Below, one piece after another: positions 48,790 to 59,872 of a stretch of 64,000 nt of DNA. Position 1 is the stretch's first letter; each line of letters starts with the position of its first letter. Both the position numbers and the translations under genes were made by a program. This DNA is from Styela clava (lineage: Eukaryota > Chordata > Ascidiacea > Stolidobranchia > Styelidae): assembly GCF_964204865.1 (NCBI RefSeq), contig NC_135258.1, forward strand, positions 7,679,001-7,743,000. The letters run 5' to 3'. The notes beneath the pieces are model-generated. The model was not told the DNA's origin. It ran no database searches and saw only the letters and a program-made list of their open reading frames with translations.

Positions 48790-49640
48790 TGGATTGACGT
48801 CCAACAAGTTTCGTTGGGAGTCTCATTTCTTGAAAGTAAATGAGTCTCGTTCGACCATCAAGAATTTTTTGGACACTTCACAAGTGTTTGCAAGCCTTGT
48901 AGTCCAATATATATCTATACTTAAAGCCCCGAATTCCAATACCTAAGCTGGCATCTGTTGTCCCTTGTTCTCCAACTTTTCAAACTTAATCCTGACTGAC
49001 TTCGGATTGATTTTTTTCCTCGTGACTTATTTTCCTATGATCATGATGGCTTCCGACAGCAAATTCAAATAGGAGAAAGTTTTAACTGTTGAAAACGTTC
49101 CACTGTTGGTGTTGTGACGAGTTACAATAGTAGCCCTACGTTGAACAATTTACACTGAGCTGTTTTTAAGACACAAGTGATCTCGTATACTGGTGCTTTC
49201 TAATGTCTGATTAAAATTTACCGAATTTATTTAATCGTCTAGAAAACTTCACATTTTTAACAATGTTTTTATTTTATACACAATGCACACTGCGTATTTT
49301 TATGCTCAATTAAACACGGCGCTTACTAAACAATACTAAATGAACTGTAACGTTTTCAGTGCCAAGTACGCGCTATTATCTTTTCGGCATAGTTATGTCG
49401 GACAATATCCACCGAAAGTAGCCATGCGAGAAAACTTGCATAAAAGCATGTTCTTTTTGTTTGATTGCCCAATATATAACTAGGATAACGTCACATAGTG
49501 AAAAATTGACATAAAAAATAAGTAATAGCAAAAGGCATCGTTCAAATGTACATTGTTACTAATAGTTGGAGTAGATAGGCCTAGATAGAATGAATTATAA
49601 CTTAGCATGCTTTGACATGCATACGTTCAAATTTCTGCTT
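48790..49640. repeat. Duplicate of the AKR 5' block
   Basis: Diverged copy of 46820-47790 containing the decayed exon 1 and the upstream region. The spacing between the copies is about 1.9 kb. Confidence 0.65.
48920..48975 (-). pseudogene. Decayed AKR exon 1
   Basis: Reads GQQMPA, a stop, then VLEFGA, aligned with exon 1 of AKR-2 ([13 protein letters not shown]). TTG has become TAG, and the donor GTAAGT reads TTAAGT. Its flanks resemble those of AKR-3 exon 1 (63880-64000). No other exons of this copy are present, so only the 5' end was duplicated or survived. Confidence 0.7.
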
Positions 49641-50171
49641 ATCTAATTTTTTCCTGAGCCAGTAAAAATCAGATACGCCGACATTGTATTACGTATAACA
49701 AACACACCACGTGCTTAATTACATATAAAATTACGAACAAAACACTTCTGTCTATCTTCCAAAGCTTTTGGCCCTAATTACTTTTCGATTTTAATCGGTA
49801 AGTATGTTGATAGGTATTTGTCTGTCTGATCACGTTTTGAGTATGTCATATTTTCAGGCGGTTCTGTTACAAAAAGTCATGTAATGCTAACCGGTTCGCT
49901 GATCACAAAATATTCCGTGAGACGTTTATATAGAACCGGTGCGAACCGGCTGAATCCCACTACTGCTTTTGGCCCTAATTCGTATATCAACACGTTCCCT
50001 GTTCCAAGTTTCAAAAAGAGTAAATATGCTAACATTTTGCTGATACGCTCAGCATCGCTGACAACGTGCAAGATCTTTACCACGCAAAGAGTGTTGTCCT
50101 GTCCAATGGACATTAAACATCGTTTGACCACGTTTTGAGTACTGCAGCAGTTTGCGGTTGCCATGTTTAAA

Positions 50172-50465
50172 ATAATTACTTATCGATCTTAAGATCGGTA
50201 AGTATGTTGATGTCTGTTAGAGTTAGATGAACGCGATATCTTGCGAAGGCGAGGATGAATCTGCTCCAAATTTTGCATGTGCATTCATCATATCTCGGAC
50301 CAGAATCCTATTGATTTTGAATGTATTATGTCGTATAATTAGCGGGTTATTAATTAATTAGTGATGGGACACGTGGTGTCACCATTGAATCAAAGCGAAG
50401 GAATTGAAACCGCAGTTTCTGATTTGGAGGATCCCCTTTTTTCGTCGCTGAGAACGATTGTGTGC
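50172..50465 (+). repeat. Dispersed repeat 'Y'
   Basis: Begins cttaagatcggtaagtatgt and includes ttgcatgtgcattcatcata, tatgtcgtataattagcggg and ggaggatccccttttttcg. The inverted copy is at 40795-41045, and a 5' fragment is at about 49790-49835. Confidence 0.6.
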
Positions 50466-50642
50466 GTAACACTGCCCTATCTGCGATGTTGAGCGTTTAG
50501 GTATTTTGGTTACTCGCCGCTTCGACTTTTTGGGATTGGTGATGACCGGTGTATTGTTCCTTGTTCTGGAATCGTTGTATTAAGCCAATTCGGATGCAAT
50601 CGGAACCATCCTTCATATACTATCTTTGTATTTGACACAAAC

Positions 50643-50860
50643 TGTGATGAAATTGAATTAGCGCCACCTAATGTGGCCAACGTGGCACCATCGTTAATAG
50701 TCTCATGGCTATGCGAAGGTTTTATTTGGTTAGCGTGCGTCAGGATTGCTACATCTTGTAACTTGTTCTTTTTCTTGTTTTAGTATAGTAGTAATCTTTA
50801 AGTTAATAAATGCCTAGAAAACAGTCTAAATGAGTTTTCCTCGAATGGTTTCACTACAAT
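50643..50860 (+). repeat. 5' LTR
   Basis: Matches 54679-54895 with about four mismatches: C/T, A/G and G/A in the first 90 bp and T/A in aaatgcc/aaaagcc. Confidence 0.88.
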
Positions 50861-50903
50861 TTTATTAACTTAAAAATTAGCTTCGGTTTTACCACTACAA
50901 AGC

Positions 50904-51464
50904 GTGATGGCTCAACAATTGGAAAAGTTTATCCGTGTACCAGTCTTGGACACTCCGCCGAATTCGCCATATGCTCAAAAGGTTTTCAGTCATTGGGAAC
51001 GCATGATCAAGAGCTTTTTGAATTCTGCAGAAACTGCTAGAGCTTCGTCTCCGACGACAACAACATTGCCTGTGATTGACAAATTGGCAATTATTGTGGG
51101 CTACATGTCTCCTGATGTGTTTGTTTATATTTAAGAAATAACAACATATGACACTGCTATGGCCAAATTAGAGAAGTTGTACAAGAAGAAGAAAAATGAC
51201 GTTTTTGCCAGGCATAAATTGGCGACGAATAAGCAAAGAAGTGGCGAATGCGTAACAGAATTTTTCCAACAATTGTCTTCGTTAGCTAAAGACTGCAACT
51301 TCGAAGCCGTATCTGCTGATAAGTATAGAGAAGAAGCTATAAGAGATGCTTTCATAACTGGATTGAAATCCGCCGAAATTCGTCAACGGTTGTTGGAGCA
51401 CGAAGTATTAACACTTGACAAAGCTCTTCAGATTGCAGATTCATTAGAGAGAAGCCAAAAGTAG
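50904..51464 (+). pseudogene. Retrotransposon gag, interrupted by TAA
   Basis: One reading frame runs from the ATG at 50904, through an in-frame TAA at 51132-51134, to a TAG at 51462-51464. The second half has a Lys-rich start and the pattern VTEFFQQLSSLAKDC...AFITGL, typical of the gag of this Ty3/gypsy branch. The capsid and the zinc-knuckle region downstream (51678-51779) share the same frame, so gag and pol were probably one frame originally. Confidence 0.75.
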
Positions 51465-51485
51465 CTTTATAGTCTTCCATAACGT

Positions 51486-53837
51486 TTGATTGATCCTTTC
51501 ACACTGAGCATTTCCTGTTGGATGGTACGGAGTGGAATTGGCCAATTAATGACCACATTGTCAGAAAAAGAAGCATCTGAAACTGTATCAGACACAGAAG
51601 AAAGACGTGATGACAATTTCAAATCTATAGCTGTGACATCGAGAACTTCAAACTTCGATTTTGCTGTCAAAAGGTGTGGTTATTGTAGAGGTGTGCATCG
51701 CTTAAAACGTCAAAATTGCCCAGCCAGAAATGTGTATTGCTTCAAGTGTGGTCGACGTGGACACTTTGCAAGAGTATGTAGATCTTCTAATGAAAATCGT
51801 GACAAAGTTGAAAACCCACATTTAGCTGCTGTTGTATCTAGCAGTCTAAAACTAGCTCTTGTTTCTGTAATAATCTCTGGCAGGCAAGTTGATGCTCTTC
51901 TCGACTCGGGCTCTTCTGATAATTATATGGCTAGCAATTTCGCGTCTTCTCTTGGGCTTACTCTAAAAGGACCGATGTCTAAAATTTCACTAGCATCAAA
52001 GAAGTCCGAAACTCGTATATTGGGATCTGTGACAGCCAATATTAGGGCTAATTCCCGAACATACAAAGATGTCAACTTTGGCGTAATAAATAACTTGTGT
52101 GTGGATGTTATATTGGGGCATAACTTCATGAGCAAGCACAGAAGAGTTATATTTCGGTTTGATGGCGCTTATGAGGATCTAAATGTCGAGAAAACCTGTA
52201 ACCTAACTGCTGCAAAGGTTAGTGAACCTATTCAGATTTTTCAGTTTATTGAACCCAACTGCAAACCGATAGCAGCTCCGTCTAGAAATTATTGTTCAGA
52301 CGATCGTCGATTTATTAAAAGCGAGATATCTCGTCTTCTTGGGGAAGGTATAATAGAGCCTTCAAGATCCCCATGGAGAGCACAAGTTATTGTGACCAAA
52401 GATGCCCGGCATAAGAAACGTATCGTTATTGATTATTCTCAAACGGTAAATCGATACACCTATTTAGACGCCTACCCATTGCCCAAAATTGACAAGATAG
52501 TAAATGAGGTAGCTAAAGGACGTGTATTGTCTACTATAGATTTGAAATCGGCCTACCACCAAGTGCCATTGGCAATAAGTGATAGACCTTTAACTGCATT
52601 TGAAGCTTCTGACTCCCTTTATCAATTTTGCAGGCTTCCATTTGGTGTTACTAATGGTGTAGCTGCATTTCAGCGATATATTGACTCTATCATTGCCAAA
52701 TACGACTTGAAGGGAACTTTGGCTTACTTGGATAATGTCACTATTTATGGTACGAACAAGGAAGAACACGATGAACGACTGAAAGCATTTCTCTCTGCTG
52801 CCAAAGATTGTGAGTTAACTTTAAACCAAGATAAATCCTTTTATTCTGCTACTGAACTATCACTGTTGGGTCATCTAGTATCACATAACACTATTAAACC
52901 GGATCCTCAGCATTTCAAACCGTTGCTCGACATGAAGCCTCCTCGTGATTCTAAGAGTTTAAAGCGTTGCCTTGGAATGTTTGCTTACTATTCCAAATGG
53001 ATTCCTAAATTTTCTGATAAAATAATTCCCTTGACTAGAAATTCGGGGTTTCCACTTTCAAACAATGCTATGAGATGTTTTGAAATTTTGAAAAGCGATC
53101 TACTAAATGCCTGCCTCGGGAGTATAGACGAAAGCAAGACTTTCACCATTGAATGTGATGCGTCTAATAACGCAATAGCTGCTATTTTAAATCAGTGTGG
53201 TCGTCCAGTAGCTTTTACTTCCCGTACACTATCTAAAAGTGAAATAAAGTACCCTTCAATTGAAAAAGAAGCTGCTTCTATTATAGAAGCAGTATGAAAA
53301 TGGAGTTATTTGTTACATGGAAGAAAGTTTTGCTTAATTACAGATCAACGGGCCCTGTCTTTCATTTTCCCAAAAAACCATAAAAGCAAAATTAAAAACA
53401 CTAAATTGTCATTGTGGAAATTGAAACTTAGTTGCTACAATTATACTGTTGTTCATCGAGCCGGGATTGACAATGTAGCCCCTGATACTATGTCTCGAAT
53501 AAGTTGCCTTTTTGGCAATCCTGATTTTGACCTCAAAAGTATTCATGAACAACTTGGTCACCCGGGTGTTAGGAGATTGTCACATTTCATCAGATCTAAG
53601 AATCTGCCTTTCTCTACTGAAGATGTGAAACACATTTGCTCCAACTGTCAGCAATGTGCGGAGCTAAAGCCGCGATATTTTAAAGGCAATTACAAGCATG
53701 ATTTAATTAGAGCAACTCGTCCGCTGGAACGAATCAGCATTGATTTCAAGGGTCCCGTTTGCGGTAAAAAGCAGTATATTCTGATAATTGTTGACGAATA
53801 CAGTCGTTTCCATTCGCCTATCCTTGTAAAGATATGA
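51486..53837 (+). pseudogene. Retrotransposon pol: zinc knuckles, protease, RT, RNase H, integrase start
   Basis: In this frame: a CCHC knuckle at 51738-51779, a protease with LDSGSSD near 51900, and a reverse transcriptase with the STIDLKSAYHQ motif and the box YLDN at 52725-52736. RNase H with ECDAS follows. A TGA at 53295-53297 cuts RNase H. The frame then resumes into the integrase His-His-Cys-Cys finger (HEQLGHPG...CSNCQQC) and the first catalytic Asp (IDFKGP). The frame closes at 53837 because one base appears to be missing near 53808. A TAA at 51480-51482 also precedes this part. The box normally reads YxDD. Confidence 0.85.
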
Positions 53838-54580
53838 CTTCTACAACTGTGATACAGTGCCTTTCTTCCTTATTTTCACTGGTGGGATTACCTGAATACG
53901 TACATAGCGATAGAGGCCGGTCATTCTTATCAAGAGATGTTACGGAGTTTCTTGCAAGAAGGGGCGTTGCTAACAGCAATTCCACTCCGTACCATCCAAC
54001 AGGAAATGCTCAGTGTGAAAGGATCAATCAAACGTTATGGAAGACTATAAAGCTACTTTTGGCTTCTCAAAAATTACCAGAGGGTGCCTGGGAAATTGTC
54101 TTACCTGATGCCTTGCATAACGTAAGATCTTTATTATGTGCGTCTACTAACTCGACTCCACATGAACGGTTGTTTGGTTTTCAACGACGATCGATGCTGG
54201 GCCAATCGCTCCCCGATTGGCTACTTTCAAGGGGTAGTGTGTTGCTTCGAAAATTCGTTCGGACAAAGACCGAACCTCTCTGCGACGTGGTGGATCTATT
54301 GGATGCCAATTCTAAATATGCACTGGTACGCCACTCAGATGGAAGACAAACTACAGTTTCTGTGAAAGACTTGGCGCCATGTCCCGACCAATCTAAAGCT
54401 AAACCAACCGAGACTCCAAATGATTTGAATGACGCTGATTTGCCAGAAGCTCAGGATGAATTAAATTCTACTTCGGATGAAAATTCGGAAACTCCCGTAG
54501 AAGATACTGAAAGCCCTCAACTTCGTCCCTCTGGTAGAATACGTAAGAGCCCGGATTGGTACGGAGATAGAATCTCTTAG
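53834..54580 (+). pseudogene. Retrotransposon integrase core and C-terminus, shifted frame
   Basis: Continues pol in another frame. The second catalytic Asp is in VHSDRGRSF and the Glu in GNAQCERINQT. A C-terminal GSVLLR region and DGRQTTVSVKDLAP follow. The tail is Ser/Glu/Pro-rich and ends before the 3' LTR. The frame change near 53808 separates the first catalytic Asp from the rest. Confidence 0.82.
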
Positions 54581-54678
54581 CTTTATTCTACGAAGTGCTA
54601 TTTTCATTTTGTAATTTTCGTGCATACTTTATATTCTGTTATATATATATATACATGATCTTTCTGGGTGGGGTGATT

Positions 54679-54895
54679 GTGATGAAATTGAATTAGCGCC
54701 ACCTAATGTGGCCAACGTGGCACTATCGTTAATAGTCTCGTGGCTATACGAAGGTTTTATTTGGTTAGCGTGCGTCAGGATTGCTACATCTTGTAACTTG
54801 TTCTTTTTCTTGTTTTAGTATAGTAGTAATCTTTAAGTTAATAAAAGCCTAGAAAACAGTCTAAATGAGTTTTCCTCGAATGGTTTCACTACAAT
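54679..54895 (+). repeat. 3' LTR
   Basis: See the 5' LTR. It is followed directly by agtcgacg, the start of a local tandem repeat. Confidence 0.88.
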
Positions 54896-55140
54896 AGTCG
54901 ACGTTCGCCATTTTCGGTGGCAAATAGGCTATTTATTGGCTGAAACCAAATCGAAACAATCAGGTTCGGGGTTGCAGAATTCTTCACCAAAATTTGGCTG
55001 GGCTGTGATTGAATAGCTGCCGCAACCCCGGTTAGCGCCGTTGTTTTTGACACAAATATAGGATAGTCGGCATTAGCCATTTTTGGTGGTAAATAGGCTA
55101 TTGGCTGAAAACTAGTTCGGATTTGCAGAATTCTTCATAA
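54896..55140 (+). repeat. Local tandem repeat, unit about 169 bp
   Basis: agtcgacgttcgccattttc (54896) and agtcggcattagccattttt (55065) start two units that both continue with ggtggyaaataggcta and gcagaattcttca. The second unit is incomplete. Confidence 0.6.
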
Positions 55141-56612
55141 CAGTATTTCCTCGAGTAGTATTTCGACGACGACGTGGGGTGGGCTATTGTTTCCTACAAA
55201 TTTTGATATAACGCGATGCCCAAGATGGATATAAAAAGATTAGAGGTTAAAAAGAGGGAAATTCTATCCGGTATTGCAAACAAATCGCGGCAAAAGCATC
55301 GAAAAGAAACTGAGATGGAGACCTTATGTCGACTTGATAAAGACTAAAAAACACATGCCGGAGGTGCGAAAATGGGAGACCATAACCGAAAAAAAATTAT
55401 TGTCGCGAACAAGACAAAAAACGAACTGCCGAGGTTCGTGCGCGCGAAACGGCTCCGAAAAGATCTGGCCGTCTCCAAAAAGTAAAAAAAAAACGGAGAG
55501 TCGAGTTTTGTGCGCGGGAAACCACTCCGGAAAGATTTGGCCGTTTCGAAAAAGTAAAAAAACGGACAGCCGAGGTTCGTGCGCGCGAAACGCCTCATGA
55601 AAAATCTGTCCGCCTCCAACAAGACAAAAAATGGACAGCCGGGATTCGAACAAGGAAACTATACAGGAAAAAAACTGCTCGTCTAAATCGAATAAAAAAA
55701 CCCGCCACGGACACGGAATCGTCAACATGGAGAAAATAACACAAATTATACACATTCAGAAATTTCATCACCGTATTTCCAGTGGCGCAGATTTTCCCTG
55801 CACTCCATGCCACCGTTTACAGTACAAAGTTAGTTCAGTGAAACTCAATAACACTGCTTACAAAAAAAGTAAACATGAAAATAATTGAATGTGTTCTATC
55901 GTACGAAATTAAGTCACCAGATGGAAGCGTGTATATTCGCAGAATATGTCACACATCGTTAAAGAATGGGAAGATACCTTGCCAATCTAAATCGTCATAA
56001 TATGACGATAGCGGACCAACCAGCAGCTTTAAAATACCTGAATGTGCTAGAACTTTGTTTGATTTCACAGCAAATCCCTTTGATGAAAATTTTTGGATTT
56101 CCTCGAGGCAAGCAACGAGGAATTCACTGGCCCGCATTCAATGTTTCCTCTAAGTTACACGTCGTATGTGATCAATTTCCTCGGTTGCCGTCTGAATGTC
56201 AGTTGATTCCATTGAAGTTAATTAAAACGTAAATTGTCCTACACATCGCATTACATGTATGATTATGTGCTAATTTATAAATTGATATGTGCACAATTAT
56301 ATTGAACATGCTTCAAAAAATGATGAGGAATTGTGGAATTCTATGTTTATCGACGGCAACGATGACGTGCAGTTAAATTCTAATGAATCAGTCAAAAATA
56401 TTCCGTAGCACCAGATATTCAAACAACGTGTCCTTCTTGCCATTTCTCTGATAGCGAGAAAAAACGTAGTTCAACAAACTCATCACCCACAAATGTTTCG
56501 TATTTGCCGACATCTACGGGTAGCGTTTTGAGTCGCAATTTATGGAACACAGCACAAACACAGGGAAGGAAAGTAAAAAATGTTCCATCAGATGGAAATT
56601 GTACGTTTGATG

Positions 56613-56678
56613 CCGACCCGCGAACGTCTTTCCGATTCTAATTTTGGCCCGAGGCCAATAAAGTTTGGGAACCCCTGA
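56613..56678. mobile_element. hAT end fragment inserted in the OTU part
   Basis: GC-rich gacccgcgaacgt to tttgggaacccctg, a typical hAT right end, splits the OTU reading frame. The left end is missing. Confidence 0.5.
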
Positions 56679-56904
56679 CTTAGTAGGCTACGTCTTGGCA
56701 TATCGTTGCAAACCCCAGTCGAAATACGACGTGAACTATTATTAAAATATATGCTTGAACACGCGGATGCCTGTAGAGTTTTTGTATGTATCAATGTCAG
56801 ATATGAAGAACTTGATTGCTCTGACATGGAGCATCCGTCAGATTACGATACGACATTTCCCAAGTTAATAATCCGGCGCCTCGTCATAATCTAATGTGGC
56901 AAAA

Positions 56905-56985
56905 TTTAAGAAGAATAATACTAACAAGAACAACAACATAATATTGAAACGATCGGTATGTACACTGACGTGTCCAATAAGATTG
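56905..56985 (+). repeat. Dispersed repeat 'Z', tail fragment in the Helentron remnant
   Basis: aatactaacaagaacaacaa, then ataatattgaaacgatcggt and gacgtgtccaataa, the same tail as at 41380-41455. Confidence 0.55.
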
Positions 56986-58207
56986 TCGTCAACACAAAGG
57001 GAAAGAAGTTTGGCTGTTTTATGGGCAGGTTTATGTCACTTTGTCCCGGGTCAGAAAGTTGGAAAATTTGTATCTGACTGATTTTGTTCCATGTACTATC
57101 AGATGTAGTTCTGAGTGTTCTGAAGTGATGAAAAACATGCGTGCAATGACTATGACACACCAACGTCCACCCGGATTGACATATTTAAATAAATCAATTT
57201 GGTTAACGGTAGGTCATTTAAACATAAGGTACTTTTTAAAGAAGATGGACGATTTAGTTTCTCATACATGAAGTGAAATTTTTCGTCATGCTGATATTTG
57301 CTGTTTCACAGAAACATATTCGATCGGACGTCACAACAAATTCACCAACAAATTGGACCACGTTTCCTTTAGAGAAGACGTACCCAGTGAACAAAATCAT
57401 GGTGGAAAGCACGGATTATTAGTCTGTGCTTCGCGAAAGCTGAATCCAGTTGAAATAAAAACATCCTCGAACGTGCTTGAGCATAAAATGATTCGACTGA
57501 AAACTTCCACAAATAAAGAATTTTTTTTGTTGTGAATTTACAGACCACCGAGTTTTCTGCAGTTGGAATTTCTTAACATATATATTCTCCGAATTAATGA
57601 CCTTCATTTCACAAGGAGATCCAACATTCATCTCGGGATATTTTGTTGATAATATTTTCCATAATCGATCTTCTATCAAGGAAAAATTTATTGAGCTTGG
57701 TTTCCGACAATATATTCCAACCAATCGCGCGACCACAGATGATGGGTCTCTGCTTGATCACATGTATTTTAATAGAAATTGTACAAATGACGGCATTGTT
57801 GTTGATATTGTGGACACGTATTATTTGGATCATTTGGATCATCAGTGTTTATAACAATCAATTAACTAACCACATAGTTTAATATCTTTGGCGAAACACC
57901 GCTGTGTGTCTCAGCAGGATAAATCATTCAGAATATGGCCAACCAGTAAAACACAATTTGCAAGAATAACACATGTGAAATCGTACTCCGTCAAAATTGT
58001 CGAGTAAAATATTGAACATGTGAAAGATCGATAAGTCGGTGGTCTCCGATCGCTATCTAGTTTTACTATTTGTTGGGTCTAGCGCAAAAACGTCATTTGT
58101 GTGATATTCCAGTTTGGTTTTAAGTACCCGTTACAAAACGAGGCCTAAAAAAATCGGGTATAAATGTATACATTGTTATCATTGTATACAAAGTATATTG
58201 GTGTGTT

Positions 58208-59070
58208 GCCATTGGAAACCAGATACAGTGGCCTATATTGCTACTCAATTTTGGTCACCGCATCATTATTTTACACGGAGTATGATAAAGTTGATTCGTT
58301 ACTATAAAGCTACCGTCCATTGGAAACCAGATACAGTGGCCTATATTTAGGCTTACCATACGTCCCGCTTTTTAGCGTCTTGTCCCGCCGTCCCGAGAAG
58401 TCAGCCAAAAGTCCCGCTTTGGCGCTCAGCTATCCAGCATAATACACAAATATGTTCTCGTTAATGTTGTTGCTGTGTAGCGCGACGCTAGCCTACTTAC
58501 TAATGGTGAATGCGTTATTTTGTTTGTTTCGTTGCTTCCCGCTAACATTGTTATCGAACGTATCACATATAAAATTAATTATAATTGGTCCTGTTCGGAT
58601 GTTCACGTGAATGTAACATTGAACAACGTCTTTTTGAAGGTGTTATCTACACAAAAGCATGTTTGCGCGAATAAGTAAATCCTTAATGCTTGAAAACGGC
58701 AGACTATTTCATTATTCTTTATTCGTTTTGCTGTACTTAAAAAATCCAAATTTGGATCATTTGTATCGTTAGCGTCTATTCCTTTCTATTTTTAGAACTG
58801 AACCCGATATTTAGACAGAGAATATGCGCATGAATTCTCGATGATAATATTGCCAATAAAGATGGCTTTAAATGTAGGCCTTAGTAGTAAAATCGGACAA
58901 TGTAAAGTTACAGGATCACAGCTAAGGGGTCGTGTCTTTAGAGGCGTCCCGCTTTGAAGTCAAGCAAAAATATGGTAACCCTACCTATATTGCTACTCAA
59001 TTTTGGTCACCGCGTCATTATTTTACACGGAGTATGATAAATTTGATTCGTTACTATAAAGATACCGTTC
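58208..59070 (+). repeat. Tandem repeat of about 105 bp, interrupted by a hAT
   Basis: ccattggaaaccagatacag begins units at about 58208 and 58317. The second unit is split at 58347 and resumes at 58984 (tattgctactcaattttggt through cggagtatgataaa). Confidence 0.7.
58348..58983. mobile_element. hAT element with perfect 8-bp duplication
   Basis: Ends TAGGCTTACCATACGTCCCG and, inverted, TAGGGTTACCATA, with gcgggac subterminal repeats on both sides. A perfect duplication cctatatt flanks it (58340-58347 and 58984-58991). 636 bp, no transposase ORF. Confidence 0.85.
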
Positions 59071-59142
59071 TCTGATCTAGTAAAGCCTCGAATCGAATTC
59101 TCAGCAAATTCGGTTTCTTTTATCAACGTGAATATAGATTAA

Positions 59143-59445
59143 AACAAGAGAGCAATGATCGAATACATGGAAACGAAAGCCGTAGTGACATATCTTTTAC
59201 ATTACCGGTAGCCTGCCCATCAGATCACTGACATGCAAGCTCGGCACGAATTTTTTAAATTTGATGACGACATCACACAAAGCTTCGAAGTAAAAAATTG
59301 ATCTAATTGATTCCAAATATAATAGCTTTCTAGCGGCAACAAGAAGCTTTAATCACTGAAAATTGGTCCAGTAGTTAAATAGAAAAGCGATTTTGCATGC
59401 AAACAACATAATACAAAACAACCATTGGTTCACTTCGTGTGCGAT
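59143..59445 (+). repeat. Dispersed repeat 'Z'
   Basis: acaagagagcaatgatcgaa at the start, accggtagcctgcccatcag inside, and an acaacataatacaaaaca tail. Confidence 0.55.
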
Positions 59446-59543
59446 GACATATAAATTCATCAGAAACATATCGAAGCATTTCATTTTTAAATCATAGTTG
59501 TTTGAATTATTCATATCTTAGTTTTTCTTATATATTTATGCAG

Positions 59544-59682
59544 ACCAAAGCTGTAAAACGGAAATTGAAAATATGGAGTCAATGGCTGCGAAAACAGTTG
59601 CATCATATAAAAATGATGCCTACTCACTGGCTCAATATTTAAAGAAAATTGATATAAGAAACACTGAATTAAAATATTCGTA
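59544..59682 (+). CDS. Orphan coding-like terminal exon, unknown
   Basis: After a pyrimidine-rich tract ending tttatgcag, an open frame encodes QSCKTEIENMESMAAKTVAS and continues for 25 more residues to a TAA. An AATAAA follows at 59735-59740. Codon use and composition look protein-like, but no upstream exon on the plus strand was found and no domain is recognised. It lies between the AKR-2 and AKR-3 genes, opposite in strand. Confidence 0.22.
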
Positions 59683-59872
59683 AAATCGGCGTAAAATTAA
59701 AGTATTGTTTGTTATTGCAACTGTAAATTATTTAAATAAAGAAAAAAAGGCTTTGTTTACAGTATATTATCACTTGAACAATTTAGTAAATTTTGCATTG
59801 AATGTGATTGTAATTGAATGAATATTTATTCGTCATAAATTAAATAGACGGGAGTCGTAAAAATAGTTGATT

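Larger units (their letters stand above)
50643..54895 (+). mobile_element. Ty3/gypsy LTR retrotransposon, recent but disabled
   Basis: Two direct LTRs of about 217 bp (50643-50860 and 54679-54895) flank gag and pol. They start TGTGATGAAATTG and end CACTACA(AT), with about four substitutions between them, so the insertion is young. A G-rich tract, gggtggggtgat, precedes the 3' LTR. No clear primer-binding site or target duplication was found. The order protease, reverse transcriptase, RNase H, integrase marks it as Ty3/gypsy. Coding is broken by in-frame stops and one frameshift. Confidence 0.92.
55200..57860 (+). pseudogene. Helentron (Helitron-type) remnant lacking its Rep-helicase core
   Basis: Parts in order, all on the plus strand with shifts and stops between them: Arg/Lys-rich repeats of the ARETxPERxGRL type (about 55400-55720); a DUF6570-like domain with PCTPCHRLQY (55795-55830), RRICHTSLKNGKIPCQ (about 55935-55985) and FPRGKQRGIH then FPRLPSECQLIPLKL (56095-56230); an OTU-type protease start NVPSDGNCTFDA (56580-56615) continued at 56700-56890; and an endonuclease/exonuclease/phosphatase part with HLNIR, CCFTETY and GSLLDHMYF (57210-57850). 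These parts co-occur in Helitron/Helentron proteins. The Helitron-like N domain (HUH) and the Pif1 helicase expected between DUF6570 and OTU are missing, so it is an internal-deletion relic. Terminal signals were not found. Confidence 0.72.

Noticed and set aside
54889-55080. Minus-strand ORF of 63 codons beside the 3' LTR
   Set aside because: It covers the 169-bp local tandem repeat; no domain and no splice context.
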